DNA from: Micromonospora matsumotoense
Lineage (GTDB): Bacteria > Actinomycetota > Actinomycetes > Mycobacteriales > Micromonosporaceae
DNA length: 64,000 nt
Direction: 5' to 3'
NCBI RefSeq assembly: GCF_900091525.1
Contig: NZ_FMCU01000015.1
Location: 62,001 to 126,000, forward strand
The notes below the pieces were generated by a model that was not told where the DNA came from, made no database searches, and saw nothing but the letters and a program-made list of their open reading frames with translations. The position numbers and the translations under genes are program-made. Shown here in pieces: positions 26,617-36,200 of this stretch (the stretch's first letter is position 1; every line of letters starts with the position of its first letter).

Positions 26617-27720
26617 ATGAGTAAACGTCTGGTCGTCGAGACCCACGCCAGTTCCTGCTACTTCCGCACATCGGTCGACGACGGTGAGCGCAAGGCGCTG
26701 GTGCAGATCACCGAGCGGTGCAACCTGCACTGCGCCCACTGCTTCGTGTCCTCCACCGCAACCGGCACGGACATCGCGCTCCACGACATGGTGGAGGTGG
26801 TGCTGCCCCGGCTGCGGCGGGCCCGGGTGACCCGGTTGACGTTGACCGGCGGCGAGCCGTTCGCGCACCCGCACCTACTGGAGATCTGCGCCGCGGCGGC
26901 GCGGATGGACCTGCCCGTCAAGATCTGCACGAACGCCACCCAGACCAGCGACGAGCAGATCACCGGCCTCGCCGAGCTGGGCAACGTGCGGGTCAACGTC
27001 AGCTTCGACGGATTCCGCCCCGCCTCGCACGGCCGGTTCCGGGGCAACCGTGACTCCTTCGCCGTCACCCGAGAGACAACACGACGGTTCGCCGACGCGG
27101 GCCTGCTGCACGGGATCCTCTCGACGCCCAACGTGCTCACCCGCCCGCAGGAGTTCACCGAGTTGTGCGCGTTCGCCGCCGACCTGGGCGCGGCGTACGT
27201 GCTGATGAACCCCCTGTCGAGCTTCGGCCGGGGCGTGAAGTCCCACGGACGGCTCGCCGCGCCGCAGCAGACGATGCGGGCCATCGCCGCCGCCACCGCA
27301 CCCCTGGCCGACCGGGTCGAGCTGGTACCGATCCGGTTCCCCAACGACACCCAGCCATTGTCCGGCTGCGACGCCGGCACCCTGATCTACGTCTTCGCCA
27401 ACGGCGACACCGCCGTCTGCCCCTACCTGGTCTTCGCCGCCCGCACACCCCAGTCCCCACACGCCGACCGCGAGTTCCTGGTCGGCAACATCCTCGACGG
27501 GGAGATCGCCGACGCCCTCGACCAGTACCGCTTCCACGACCGCTACCAGGTCGGAGCCAACCCGACCTGCGGGACGTGCGCGGTCAACGCCTCCTGCGGC
27601 AAGGGCTGCCCCGCCGCAGTGATCGCCGCCGGCCAGCGCATCGGCGCCCCGGACACCGAGCAGTGCCCGCCCGAGGCGATCCGGCTCCCGCTGATCCCGA
27701 TCCCATCCACCGGAGCCTGA
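26617..27720 (+). CDS. Radical SAM/SPASM-domain protein
   Basis: A 367-residue radical S-adenosylmethionine enzyme. The cluster-binding motif is CNLHCAHC (Cys 35, 39, 42), and TLTGGEPFAHP is the SAM-binding GGE region. The C-terminus has a SPASM-type Cys set (CDAGTL, AVCPYL, then CGTCAVNASCGKGC from residue 318) that should hold auxiliary Fe-S clusters. SPASM enzymes often modify peptides, but no short precursor gene is visible. It is followed after six bases by a thymidylate kinase gene, so the substrate may instead be nucleotide-related. Function is unassigned. Confidence 0.9.
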   Translation: MSKRLVVETHASSCYFRTSVDDGERKALVQITERCNLHCAHCFVSSTATGTDIALHDMVEVVLPRLRRARVTRLTLTGGEPFAHPHLLEICAAAARMDLPVKICTNATQTSDEQITGLAELGNVRVNVSFDGFRPASHGRFRGNRDSFAVTRETTRRFADAGLLHGILSTPNVLTRPQEFTELCAFAADLGAAYVLMNPLSSFGRGVKSHGRLAAPQQTMRAIAAATAPLADRVELVPIRFPNDTQPLSGCDAGTLIYVFANGDTAVCPYLVFAARTPQSPHADREFLVGNILDGEIADALDQYRFHDRYQVGANPTCGTCAVNASCGKGCPAAVIAAGQRIGAPDTEQCPPEAIRLPLIPIPSTGA

Positions 27721-27726
27721 CCTGCC

Positions 27727-28335
27727 ATGTTGATCGTGATCGAGGGACCCAACGGCGTCGGCAAGACCACCATCGCGGGACTGTTGGCCCAGCGGCTCCG
27801 CCACCGTGCCGGTCAACCCGTGCACCTGACGACCGAGCCCACACGCACCCGCCTGGGGGAACTGCTGCGCGAGGCCGAGGCCGTCATCCACGGACGGGCC
27901 CTCGCGCTCGCGATCGCCGCCGACCGCACCATGCACGTCGAGGACGAGATCATCCCCGCCCTCGACGCCGGCGGCATCGTCGTCACCGACCGGTACGTCC
28001 AGTCCTCGCTGGTGCTGCAGCGCGTCGACGCGGTCGACCTCCGCGAGATCTGGAGCTACAACCGGTACGTCCTGCAACCCGCCATCTCCCTCTACCTGGT
28101 CGACGACCCGCAGGTCATCGTCGGCCGGCTCGCCGCGCGCCGACGGCTGACCCGGCTGGAGGCCACCGGCACCCCGCAACGCGAGTTGCAGCTCTACCAG
28201 CAGGCGTTCGACTTCCTCGACCGCCAGTCGTGGCACCAGGCGATGATCGACTGCCGCGGCCGAACCCCCGAACAGGTCGTCTCCGCGATCCTCGACACGC
28301 TGGCCCCGTTGCTCGCCCGCACTCCCGCGGCGTGA
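27727..28335 (+). CDS. tmk: Thymidylate kinase (dTMP kinase-like)
   Basis: A 202-residue nucleoside monophosphate kinase of the dTMP kinase family: Walker A EGPNGVGKTT, the DR(Y/H) motif in VVTDRYVQSSLVLQ, and the LID region around RRLTRLE. The Glu-Pro-Thr of TTEPTRTRLGE matches the P-loop-following TREPG motif. As an accessory copy between a radical SAM gene (six bases upstream) and an EEP gene (12 bases downstream) it probably serves that cassette, phosphorylating dTMP or a modified nucleotide. Confidence 0.88.
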   Translation: MLIVIEGPNGVGKTTIAGLLAQRLRHRAGQPVHLTTEPTRTRLGELLREAEAVIHGRALALAIAADRTMHVEDEIIPALDAGGIVVTDRYVQSSLVLQRVDAVDLREIWSYNRYVLQPAISLYLVDDPQVIVGRLAARRRLTRLEATGTPQRELQLYQQAFDFLDRQSWHQAMIDCRGRTPEQVVSAILDTLAPLLARTPAA

Positions 28336-28347
28336 AGACTCGACGCC

Positions 28348-29151
28348 GTGTTATCGATCCTGACCCTGAACATCCAGGCCACCTCCCGGCGGCGCGCCGA
28401 CGCACTGCTGCGCTGGCTCTCCGGCCGCCCTGAGCAGACCTTCCTGCTGACCGAGACCAGCGGCGGCGACGGCACCGCCCACCTGCTCGACCAATTCCGC
28501 CGCGCCGGTTACCAGGTACACCACCCACCCCTGCCCGGTGACCGCGGCACGGCCATGATCAGCCGAGTTCCCATCACCGTCCGCTCGGACATCACCGCCG
28601 GGCTGAGCATCCCCGGCCGGGCCGTCGCCGCCACCGTCCACACCGACCCACCGGTCACCGTCCTCGGCGTCTACGTGCCCTCCAGCGACCGCGCTCCCGC
28701 CAAGGTCGAACGCAAACGGGCCTTCGTCGCCTCCCTCGTCACCGTGATCGGCGACCTGACGGCCAGCGAGCGGGCACACCTCGTGCTCGGCGGGGACTAC
28801 AACGTCATCCCCCGCGATCACCAGCCCACCTACCCGGGGGTGTGGCTGCCGTTCGAGTACGACCTGTTCGACGCGCTGACCGCCGCCGGGCTCACAGACG
28901 TACACGACCACCTCGCCCCTGGAGCACAGCAGCACAGCTGGTTCGGTCGGGCCGGCAACGGCTACCGCTTCGACTACCTACACGTCGGTACGGCGCTGCG
29001 CGACCGGCTGCGCAGCGGCAGCTACCTGCAGGAGCCCCGCGAGCAGCGCCTCACCGACCACGCGGCGGTCACCCTCGACCTGGACCTGCAGGTAGACGCG
29101 CTCGACGTACGCCCCATGCCGCCGACGATCGAGCCGGCGACCCTCTTCTAA
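28348..29151 (+). CDS. Endonuclease/exonuclease/phosphatase protein, ExoIII-like
   Basis: A 267-residue EEP-fold enzyme close to exodeoxyribonuclease III in pattern: LTLNIQATSRR, LLTETSGGDG (metal-binding Glu), GVYVPSSDRAP, GGDYNVIPRDHQP (catalytic Asp/Asn), and C-terminal RFDYLHVG and TDHAAVTLDL. The start is GTG and the second codon is TTA, a rare leucine codon in DNA of this composition. Third gene of the radical SAM-kinase cassette. Its stop overlaps the stop of the opposing CYTH gene by four bases. Confidence 0.87.
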   Translation: MLSILTLNIQATSRRRADALLRWLSGRPEQTFLLTETSGGDGTAHLLDQFRRAGYQVHHPPLPGDRGTAMISRVPITVRSDITAGLSIPGRAVAATVHTDPPVTVLGVYVPSSDRAPAKVERKRAFVASLVTVIGDLTASERAHLVLGGDYNVIPRDHQPTYPGVWLPFEYDLFDALTAAGLTDVHDHLAPGAQQHSWFGRAGNGYRFDYLHVGTALRDRLRSGSYLQEPREQRLTDHAAVTLDLDLQVDALDVRPMPPTIEPATLF

Positions 29152-29738
29152 ACCCCCGCCCGTGCCGCTCGGATCAGCGAGTCGTACGTGTCGGTGGTGC
29201 GTTCCAAGGGCACATCCAGCGTGGCGGCGAACCGGTCCAGCTCGGCCTGGACCCGCTCACCCGCCTTGCTGTCGGTGACGATCCGCTCGATCTCCACGAA
29301 CGCCCCGATGTCGTCCACCTCGTCGACGCACAGCGACATCAGCCCGAGCGTGGCCGTGCGGCGGGCCTTGCGGATGCGGACCGTCGGGTAGAAGCCCATC
29401 TGCCGGATCGCGGCGTCCATCTGCACCCGATCCGCCACCTCAGTCTCGTGCTCGACACACGACAGCTCGTTGGCCACCGGCGTCTTCACCGTCAGCAGAT
29501 GCCGCCCCCGCTCGGTACGCAGCCGGGCGAACGGCACCCCGGTCTTCGGCTGGCCGTACTCCCAGCCGACCGGCGCGTACGCCTGATCATCCTGGTCGAC
29601 CGGCGCCGACAGGACGACGCCACGCACGGTGAGGGCCGCCTCCAACGCGGCGAGATCACCGATGCGGTACTTGACCTCCACCTCGTACGCGGACGGCCCG
29701 GTCATACCTGTCGTCTGGAGCGTGTTCATGCCCGTCAC
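29148..29738 (-). CDS. CYTH-domain protein (class IV adenylate cyclase/triphosphatase-like)
   Basis: A 196-residue CYTH protein. The signature EVEVKYRI is at the N-terminus, with ARLRTERGRHLLTVKTP, ELSCVEHETEV and SLCVDEVDDIGAFVEIE following; these acidic and basic strands line the triphosphate tunnel of the fold. Members hydrolyse triphosphates or cyclise ATP. The start is uncertain: GTG 29738, ATG 29729 or ATG 29704, none with a strong ribosome site. It converges on the EEP gene with overlapping stop codons. Confidence 0.87.
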   Translation of the reverse strand: MTGMNTLQTTGMTGPSAYEVEVKYRIGDLAALEAALTVRGVVLSAPVDQDDQAYAPVGWEYGQPKTGVPFARLRTERGRHLLTVKTPVANELSCVEHETEVADRVQMDAAIRQMGFYPTVRIRKARRTATLGLMSLCVDEVDDIGAFVEIERIVTDSKAGERVQAELDRFAATLDVPLERTTDTYDSLIRAARAGV

Positions 29739-29807
29739 GCCGTCGCACCCTACGGCTCGATCGCCCGGGTCGGCGTCTCGGCGCGCCCGCGACCGTGCAC
29801 CAGGTGG

Positions 29808-31148
29808 TCAGCTTGCCGCTTTCATCAGCACGTCACGTGCCTGTGGGTGGGTGCATCGCGCGTCGCGGAGCTGCCGGACCACGTTCTGCAGGTATGTGGA
29901 TACCCGGGGCGAGTCGACTGTTGTGGCTACGTCCAGTGCGTGGTCGAGCGGCTCGCAGGCGGCGATTGGGTCGCCTGCCCGGAGCCGGGCGTTGGCCAGG
30001 TCGCAGAGGGCGAGCAGGCGGTCCCTCGGGTATGCGTTCGTCGCGGTATTCGCGCGTTGTGTCAGGTAGGACGTGGCGTGGTCGGGTTTGCGCAGGGCCA
30101 GCCATGCTCGGCCGGTCGCCCCGTCGACGGCCGTCGGGGTCAGCCATTCCGTCCACCAGGGCTGATCGTCGTGGCTGGCGTCCTGGAGTTGTTCGTGGGC
30201 GTGGGCGCTGGCTCGTTCGACTCCGTCGACGTCGCCTCGGCGTCCGGCGAGGGTGATCTCCCGTTGTGCGATCACCGCGCGAACTCGGCTCGGCAGCGCG
30301 TCGGGGTTGCGGGTGGCGGCGGTCGCGATCAGCGTGGCCGCTTCGGTGTGGTGGCCCAGCCAGGATTCCTGGTAGGCGGTGGAGGCGAGCAGGTTCGCGG
30401 TGGCCTGGTGCAGCGCAGGGTCAGGGCCCGCTTCGCGGGCCACCCGGAGTCCGGTCAGGTAGACCCGCTGGGCGCGTGCGTGTTCGCCGGCGTCGAAGAG
30501 CATCCAGCCGTATGTCTCGGACATCTCGATGTAGAGGCGGTGGAGCTGTCGTCCTTCGGCATCGCCGTAGGAGCATCGGGTGACAACCTGGCCGAGCAGG
30601 CTCCACAGCCCGCCGGCCCACAGCAGCGCCGGTCTGCTGCCCTCGGTGTCGTCGAGTTCGCGGCTTCGTCGCACGGATGTCTCGATATTGGCCAGTAGTG
30701 ACGTAGACACGCGGTCACCGTTGAGCGCTGGCTGGAGACTCTCTCCTGCCGGCAGCAGGAGGTCCAGGGCGCACGCGGTGACTGCGGATCCGGTGAGCAG
30801 TACAAACTTGCGGCGCTTCATGTCGTCTCCCTGGCTGGCCAGCAACAGCTCTCGGGCGGTGACGGCGTAGGGGTCGTCGAGAGCGTGCGACCGCCGGGCC
30901 GGTCTGTCCCAGCCTAAGTCGGCGGGCGTGAGACGCAAGCCTCGATGCAGGTGAAGGACGGCAATGATGTCGGTCATGGTCGCAGTCGACGGCTGGCGAC
31001 CCTGCACCCACTTGTAGGCGGTCTTGGCGTGCAGGGCCGCCGCCCCGCGCTGACGGCGTACCTCGTTGATTCTGGCGATGAGCTGTTCGGGGCTCCATCC
31101 GAGGGCAGTCATATGTGCCCGCAGCGGCGATTCGTGCGTCGCTGTCAT
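29808..31148 (-). CDS. XRE-type regulator with TPR-like C-terminal region
   Basis: A 446-residue regulator of a kind common in actinobacteria. The N-terminus is a helix-turn-helix (LRAHMTALGWSPEQLIARIN, AKTAYKWVQGRQPSTATM). Near residue 110 is MKRRKFVLLTGSAVTACAL, a stretch that resembles a signal sequence and recurs in this protein class. The rest is helical TPR-like repeats (YIEMSETYGWMLFDAGEHAR, ANLLASTAYQESWLGHHTEA). It diverges from the NRPS operon across a 405-base gap and is the best candidate for its pathway-specific regulator. Confidence 0.82.
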   Translation of the reverse strand: MTATHESPLRAHMTALGWSPEQLIARINEVRRQRGAAALHAKTAYKWVQGRQPSTATMTDIIAVLHLHRGLRLTPADLGWDRPARRSHALDDPYAVTARELLLASQGDDMKRRKFVLLTGSAVTACALDLLLPAGESLQPALNGDRVSTSLLANIETSVRRSRELDDTEGSRPALLWAGGLWSLLGQVVTRCSYGDAEGRQLHRLYIEMSETYGWMLFDAGEHARAQRVYLTGLRVAREAGPDPALHQATANLLASTAYQESWLGHHTEAATLIATAATRNPDALPSRVRAVIAQREITLAGRRGDVDGVERASAHAHEQLQDASHDDQPWWTEWLTPTAVDGATGRAWLALRKPDHATSYLTQRANTATNAYPRDRLLALCDLANARLRAGDPIAACEPLDHALDVATTVDSPRVSTYLQNVVRQLRDARCTHPQARDVLMKAAS

Positions 31149-31553
31149 GTCGCTTCCAAGTCCTTGTGGCTTTTCGCGTGCCCGAAGGTAGCACTGCTTT
31201 CAGGTCTTGTCCGGCCTGTCCTGCATGGATCAGGTGTCGTACACCTCTTCGGTGTCTACGCCGGTTGCACCCGGCACCCCGCCTCGCCGTCTAGCCCCAG
31301 CGATAGTCGACGACCGATGCTGATATCGCAGCGAACGGTCGGCACCTCACCAGCTGATGGCGCTGCTGCTACCGGCCAAGGCCAGTAACCCAGCGGGCTT
31401 CAGAACCGTGGCGACGACTGCGGGCTGACGACCTGGAGCCGGGAACAAGGTGCGAGCGCGATGCGGACGCGCCACACGGCTGTCCATAACCGCCGCTATA
31501 ACCCGGCCGATCGAATTGTCAACCGGACGTCGCACAGCAATGGGACAGGGGAA
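31149..31553. promoter_or_regulatory. Divergent control region of the NRPS locus
   Basis: A 405-base gap between the regulator gene and the dioxygenase gene. It contains the palindrome AGGTGTCGTACACCT (31232-31246) followed closely by a further GGTGT half-site (31251-31255), and an AT-richer stretch near 31490-31545. Ribosome site CAGGGGAA precedes the dioxygenase ATG. Confidence 0.55.
31232..31246. promoter_or_regulatory. Palindromic candidate operator AGGTGT-CGT-ACACCT
   Basis: Six-base perfect arms around a three-base centre, about 85 bases before the leftward regulator gene and 308 bases before the NRPS operon. Position and symmetry suit a binding site for a dimeric regulator; the assignment to the neighbouring HTH protein is a guess. 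Confidence 0.4.
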
Positions 31554-32564
31554 ATGATGATGCCGAAATCGGATGCGGCCGACATGCTCACCCTGCGCCG
31601 GGCCGCCGGCCACATCGGCGCGTACGTCGACGGGGTCGACCTCGCTGGCGCGTTGGACGAGCCGCTGATCGCGGCGCTGCGCGACGCTCTGCTGGCCCAC
31701 AAAGTGCTGTTCTTCCGCGACCAGAATCTGGACCACGCCGCGCACATCGCGTTGGGTCAGAGGTTCGGGACGCTGACCGTGCGATCACGGTCGCAGAGCA
31801 ACGCCTCCCTCGACGTGTATCCGCAGATCCTGACGATTTCTCCGCAGATCGACCGGGACCAGTACGGGGTCGACTACGAAGCCCACTACCGCCTCCGGTG
31901 GGCCTCCGGCGCAACCGGCTGGCACACCGACATGTCCCACGTGGTGAACCCGCCGGCGGCGTCGATCCTGCGGGCCGAAACGGTTCCGCCCTTCGGCGGC
32001 GACACCCAGTGGACCAACCTCGTGGCGGCCTACGACGGGCTGTCGGCCCCGTTGCGGACGTTGTGCGACGGGCTCACGGCCGAGCACAGCTTCTTCGCCG
32101 GTTATCGGATGGTTCCCTCCGATCCGGTCGACCGCGCGATCCTCGACATGATCGGCCCCGACGCGCCGGTCGCGGTGCACCCGGTGGTGCGGGTGCACCC
32201 GGAGACCGGCGAGAAGGCGCTGTTCGTCAACCCGTCGCGCACCGCGCGGATCGTCGGGCTGTCCCCGGCCGAGAGCAGCGCGCTGCTGGAACTGCTGTTC
32301 GACCAGGTGACGCGGCCGGAGTACACGGTGCGGTTCGGTTGGGAGCCGGGCTCCGTGGCGTTCTGGGACAACCGGTCCACCGCGCACCTGGCGGCCCCGG
32401 ACATCGACCACCTCGACGGCGTCGAACGGGTCCTGCACCGGGTGACGATCATCGGTGACCTGCCCGTCGGCCCCGATGGGTACACGTCACGGGCCCTCTC
32501 CGGGACACCGCTGGGCGCGGACCTTCCCATGGACGAGGCGCCTGTGGAAGGGCGCGTCCGGTGA
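31554..32564 (+). CDS. TauD/TfdA-type Fe(II)/2-oxoglutarate dioxygenase
   Basis: A 336-residue non-haem iron oxygenase. The metal motif is GWHTDMSH (HxD), the distal His is in NRSTAHLA, and the 2-oxoglutarate-binding Arg is in VLHRVTII. Such enzymes hydroxylate or desaturate amino acids or peptides; as first gene of the NRPS operon it probably acts on a building block, carrier-bound residue or the product. Three ATGs (31554, 31557, 31560) compete as start; CAGGGGAA lies just upstream. The next gene overlaps its stop (GTGA). Confidence 0.9.
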   Translation: MMMPKSDAADMLTLRRAAGHIGAYVDGVDLAGALDEPLIAALRDALLAHKVLFFRDQNLDHAAHIALGQRFGTLTVRSRSQSNASLDVYPQILTISPQIDRDQYGVDYEAHYRLRWASGATGWHTDMSHVVNPPAASILRAETVPPFGGDTQWTNLVAAYDGLSAPLRTLCDGLTAEHSFFAGYRMVPSDPVDRAILDMIGPDAPVAVHPVVRVHPETGEKALFVNPSRTARIVGLSPAESSALLELLFDQVTRPEYTVRFGWEPGSVAFWDNRSTAHLAAPDIDHLDGVERVLHRVTIIGDLPVGPDGYTSRALSGTPLGADLPMDEAPVEGRVR

Positions 32565-33283
32565 GGGCCGCGCCGTTGCCGAGCCAGCGCACGTCGAGCG
32601 GCTTCGCCCGCGTCGAGCCTGGCTCCCTGACCAGCGCCGCCGATGCCGCGCACCTGTTCCCCCGGTTTCCGATGTACCGGCAGGGCCTGGAGTGGTTGGC
32701 GCGGTTCGTCACCCGCTCTCATCCCGACCTGGGCCGGCCCGGCGCGGTGTGTCCACGTCTGGCGCCCGCTCTGCGCACCGACACGGTGTGGTTAGTCGCG
32801 ATCGCCCTCACCGGCGCGTCACCTGAGCACTCGGTCGAGGCCAGCCAGGCGCTGGGGCACCTGTTCGAGGGCCTGGCCACGCCGGAGCAGCGGCAGTCGG
32901 CGGCGCTGCTGGGCTTCTTCCCCGACCTGCCGGCGCAGAACGCCGCTGCCTTCATCGACGGCGGCCACCGGCTGGTACGGCCGTGGTTCGTTGAGCGCGG
33001 ACTGATGCTCGGGGAGTTCCACCCCACGAGCACCGTCGGCGGCGTCCACAACCGCGACCTGCCGGTGATGCGGTGCCCGGCGCCGATGTTCGCGGTCCGC
33101 GCGATCACTCCTCATGACCTGATGTTCCTCGACCAGCCCGATACCCCGCCCGTCGACCGGCTGGCCTACCTGGAGGCGTTCGACAGGCACGTCGGCGCAC
33201 GCCTCAACCAGGCGGCCCGGGTGGGGCTGCACTCGCGGATCGACGAGGTCCGCGCCGCCCTGACCTCGGGAGGCCCGTCGTGA
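32561..33283 (+). CDS. DUF6875-like protein of the NRPS operon
   Basis: A 240-residue soluble protein that I match by pattern to DUF6875 (FPMYRQGLEWLARFVTRSHP, LGFFPDLPAQNAAAFIDGGH, ERGLMLGEFHPTSTVGGVHN, VMRCPAPMFAVRAITPHDLM). Conserved His, Glu and Asn residues in LGEFHPTSTVGGVHN could form an active site. It overlaps both the dioxygenase and the NRPS by four bases, so it is stoichiometrically coupled to them. The codon at 32792-32794 is TTA. Its biochemical role is unknown to me. Confidence 0.75.
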   Translation: MRAAPLPSQRTSSGFARVEPGSLTSAADAAHLFPRFPMYRQGLEWLARFVTRSHPDLGRPGAVCPRLAPALRTDTVWLVAIALTGASPEHSVEASQALGHLFEGLATPEQRQSAALLGFFPDLPAQNAAAFIDGGHRLVRPWFVERGLMLGEFHPTSTVGGVHNRDLPVMRCPAPMFAVRAITPHDLMFLDQPDTPPVDRLAYLEAFDRHVGARLNQAARVGLHSRIDEVRAALTSGGPS

Positions 33284-36200
33284 TCGCCCCTCACACCCCT
33301 GCGCTCGCGGCGCCGACCCTGGCGAGGGCGTTGGAGGCGGCCTACCGCGACAGCGGGCTCACGCCGGCGGTCGTCACCCCGGCCGGCACGTGGACCTACC
33401 GCGATCTGGCCGCTCGCGCTCACGGTGTCGCCGAGGCCGTGCGCACCGCGACGCCGGCCGCGGGACGGAGCCCGATCGTGGCCGTGGTGCTCGATCGTTG
33501 TCCCGACTTCGTGGCCACCGTCATGGGCGTGGCCGCCGCGGGTGCGGTGTATCTGCCGCTGGATCCTGGCGCCCCCGACACCTATCTGGGTCAGATCTTC
33601 GACGAGTCTAGGCCGTCGATGGTCGTGACGAGCGGCGAACGTGCTCACCGCCTGCGGGGGTTGACCCGCGCCCCGGTCGTGACCCCCCTCGACCTGACCT
33701 CCTCCGCCCCCGCCGTCGCCACCGGTGATGCCGCCGGCATCACCGGCCACCCGCCTGAGAAGCAGGTGAGCACGGCGGAGGTGGCGCCGCGGGACCCGGC
33801 GTACGTGGTCTACACCTCCGGGTCCACCGGCAGACCGAAGGGTGTGGTGGTGTCGGGTGAGGCGTTGCTGAACGCCACGGCGGCCCGGGTCGACCGGTAC
33901 GGGCCGGCGGGGCGGGTGCCGCTGCTGCACTCACCGGCGTTCGACCTCACCACCGGCGTGCTGTTCTGGACGATCCTGTCCGGCGGCACCCTGGTCATCG
34001 AACCGGGCGGGCTCGCCGACGTCGCCGCCACCGTGGCGCTGATCCACCGGCACGACATCACGCACCTGATCTACCCGGCGTCGTTGTACGGGGCGTTCCT
34101 GGACCGGGCCGCCGACCGGCCGCCGGCCAGTCTGGTGGCGGTCGGGATCGGCAGCGAACGCTGGAGCCCCGTGCTGATCGAACGGCACGCCCGTGTGCTG
34201 CCGGCGGTATGCCTGGTGAACGAGTACGGCCCCACCGAGGCCACCGTCTGCTCCAGCTATGCCCTGCTCTACGACGGGCCGCACGCCCGATCGGCGCCGA
34301 TGAGCATCGGCCGGCCGGTACGCAACACGGGTTACCTGCTGCTGGACAGCGACAGGAACCTCGCCACCGGTGCCGGTGAGTTGGCGATCACCGGCATGAA
34401 CCTCGCCCTCGGCTACCTGAACAACCCCGGGCTGACCGCGCAGCGGTTCGTCACCCTCGCCAGCGGGGAGCGGGCCTATCTGACCGGTGACCTCGCCGAG
34501 CGTGATCCCGCCGGGGACTTCGTGTTCCTGGGCCGGGCGGACCGGCAGATCCAGGTCGGCGGGCACCGGGTCGAGCCGGGCCACATCGAAACCGTGCTGA
34601 TGGGGCACCCCGGCGTCATGCAGGCCCACGTCGCCGGCCTGCCGGGCGTCGGCGGCACCGGGTCGAGCACCCTCGTCGCCTACCTGGTGCCCCACCCGGA
34701 CGCGGACAGTTCGGCGCCCACAGCCTCAAGTCCCGTGCCGGCCCGTGGCGGGGAAGGGCAGATGGCGGGCGACTGCGACCAATACCTGCGGAATCGGGTT
34801 CCGGCCTATCTGGTGCCGTCCGCGTACGTGGTGCTGCCGGAGCTGCCCCGCACCCCGTCCGGGAAGATCGACGAGGCGAAACTGCCCAACCCCACAGTCG
34901 CCGCCGCCGCTGCCACCGCCGATGCCCCGACAGATCCGCTGCACCAGGCGTTGGTCAGGGCGGCGGCGGGCGTCTTGGGCGTGGCCACGGTGCCGGTGGA
35001 CCAGCCGTTGACGTCCCTGGGGGCGAGTTCGCTGGTCCTGATCCGCCTCGCCGCCGTCATCGCCCACGACCACGGGGTCGACGTACCGATCAGCGCGCTG
35101 TTCGGCGCGTCCGCCATCCACCAAATCGCCGAACTGGTCCGGGCGGGGACCCCGTCGGGCCGGCCGGTTCTCCGTCCGGCTGCAGGGGAGCCCGAGACCG
35201 TCTACGGGAGCGTGTGGCCGCTGAGTGGTCAACAGCGCCAGATCTGGGTCCTGACACAGATGGCCCCCGACTCGCTGGCGTACAGCACCCAGTTCTCCCT
35301 GCGGATGTCCGGCCCGGTGGACCTCGACGCCCTGCAGGCGGCGCTGTCCCACGTGGTCGCCCGGCACGAGATCCTGCGCACCACCTTCCACGACGGCCCG
35401 GACGGGCCGGTTCAGGTCGTGCGCGAACCGTGGGCCGCCCGGGTGGACCTGGTCGACCTCAGCGACCTCGACGCCGACGCCCAGGCGGCGGAGCTGGACT
35501 GCCGGATGCGGGCGGCGGTGGCGGCCGGGTTCGACGTGGCGGTGCTGCCGCTGGTGCGCTGGCACCTGTTCCGGCTGGGGCCGCGATCATGGCGGCTGCT
35601 CCAGGTCGAGCATCACTTCGCGCACGACGGCTGGTCCGCGCAGCTGTTCCTGGCCGAGATGCGCGACGCCTACCGGGCGATCCTCGACGGCGAGGTTCCG
35701 CGCCTCGACGCGCTGCCCGTGCAGTACCGCGACTACGCCACCTGGTACCAGCAATGGCGCAGCACCGGCGACTACGCCGACCAGGTCGCCTACTGGCGGG
35801 CACGGCTGGACGGGTGCCCGCCGGAAGGGGTGGCGTTCGGCCCTGATCGGCCCCGTCCGGCCGGACGGACCTACCGCGGTGGCCGTCTGGTCGCCCACAT
35901 CCCATCCGAGACCGTGCGGCACCTTGACGAGTTGGCCGTCGCGCAGGGGGTGAGCAGGTTCGCGGTGTTCCTGGCCGCGTTCGCCCTGCAGGTGTGGCAG
36001 CACACCCACGCACGCGACGTGGTGATCGGGTCGGCTCTGGTCAACCGGCGTCAGGCCGGCACCGAAGCCCTGCTGGGCATGTTCGTCAATGCGCTGCCGC
36101 TGCGCGTGGACGTCGACCCCGACGCCAGCACCGCAGCACTGCTCCAGGCCACCATGACCACCCTGCTGGGGGCGCAGGACCACCAGGAGTTGCCGCTGCT

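Noticed and set aside
26617..27720. Radical SAM protein as a viperin
   Set aside because: It carries a SPASM-type C-terminal cysteine set and lacks viperin-like surroundings of the core motif; only the kinase neighbour is reminiscent.
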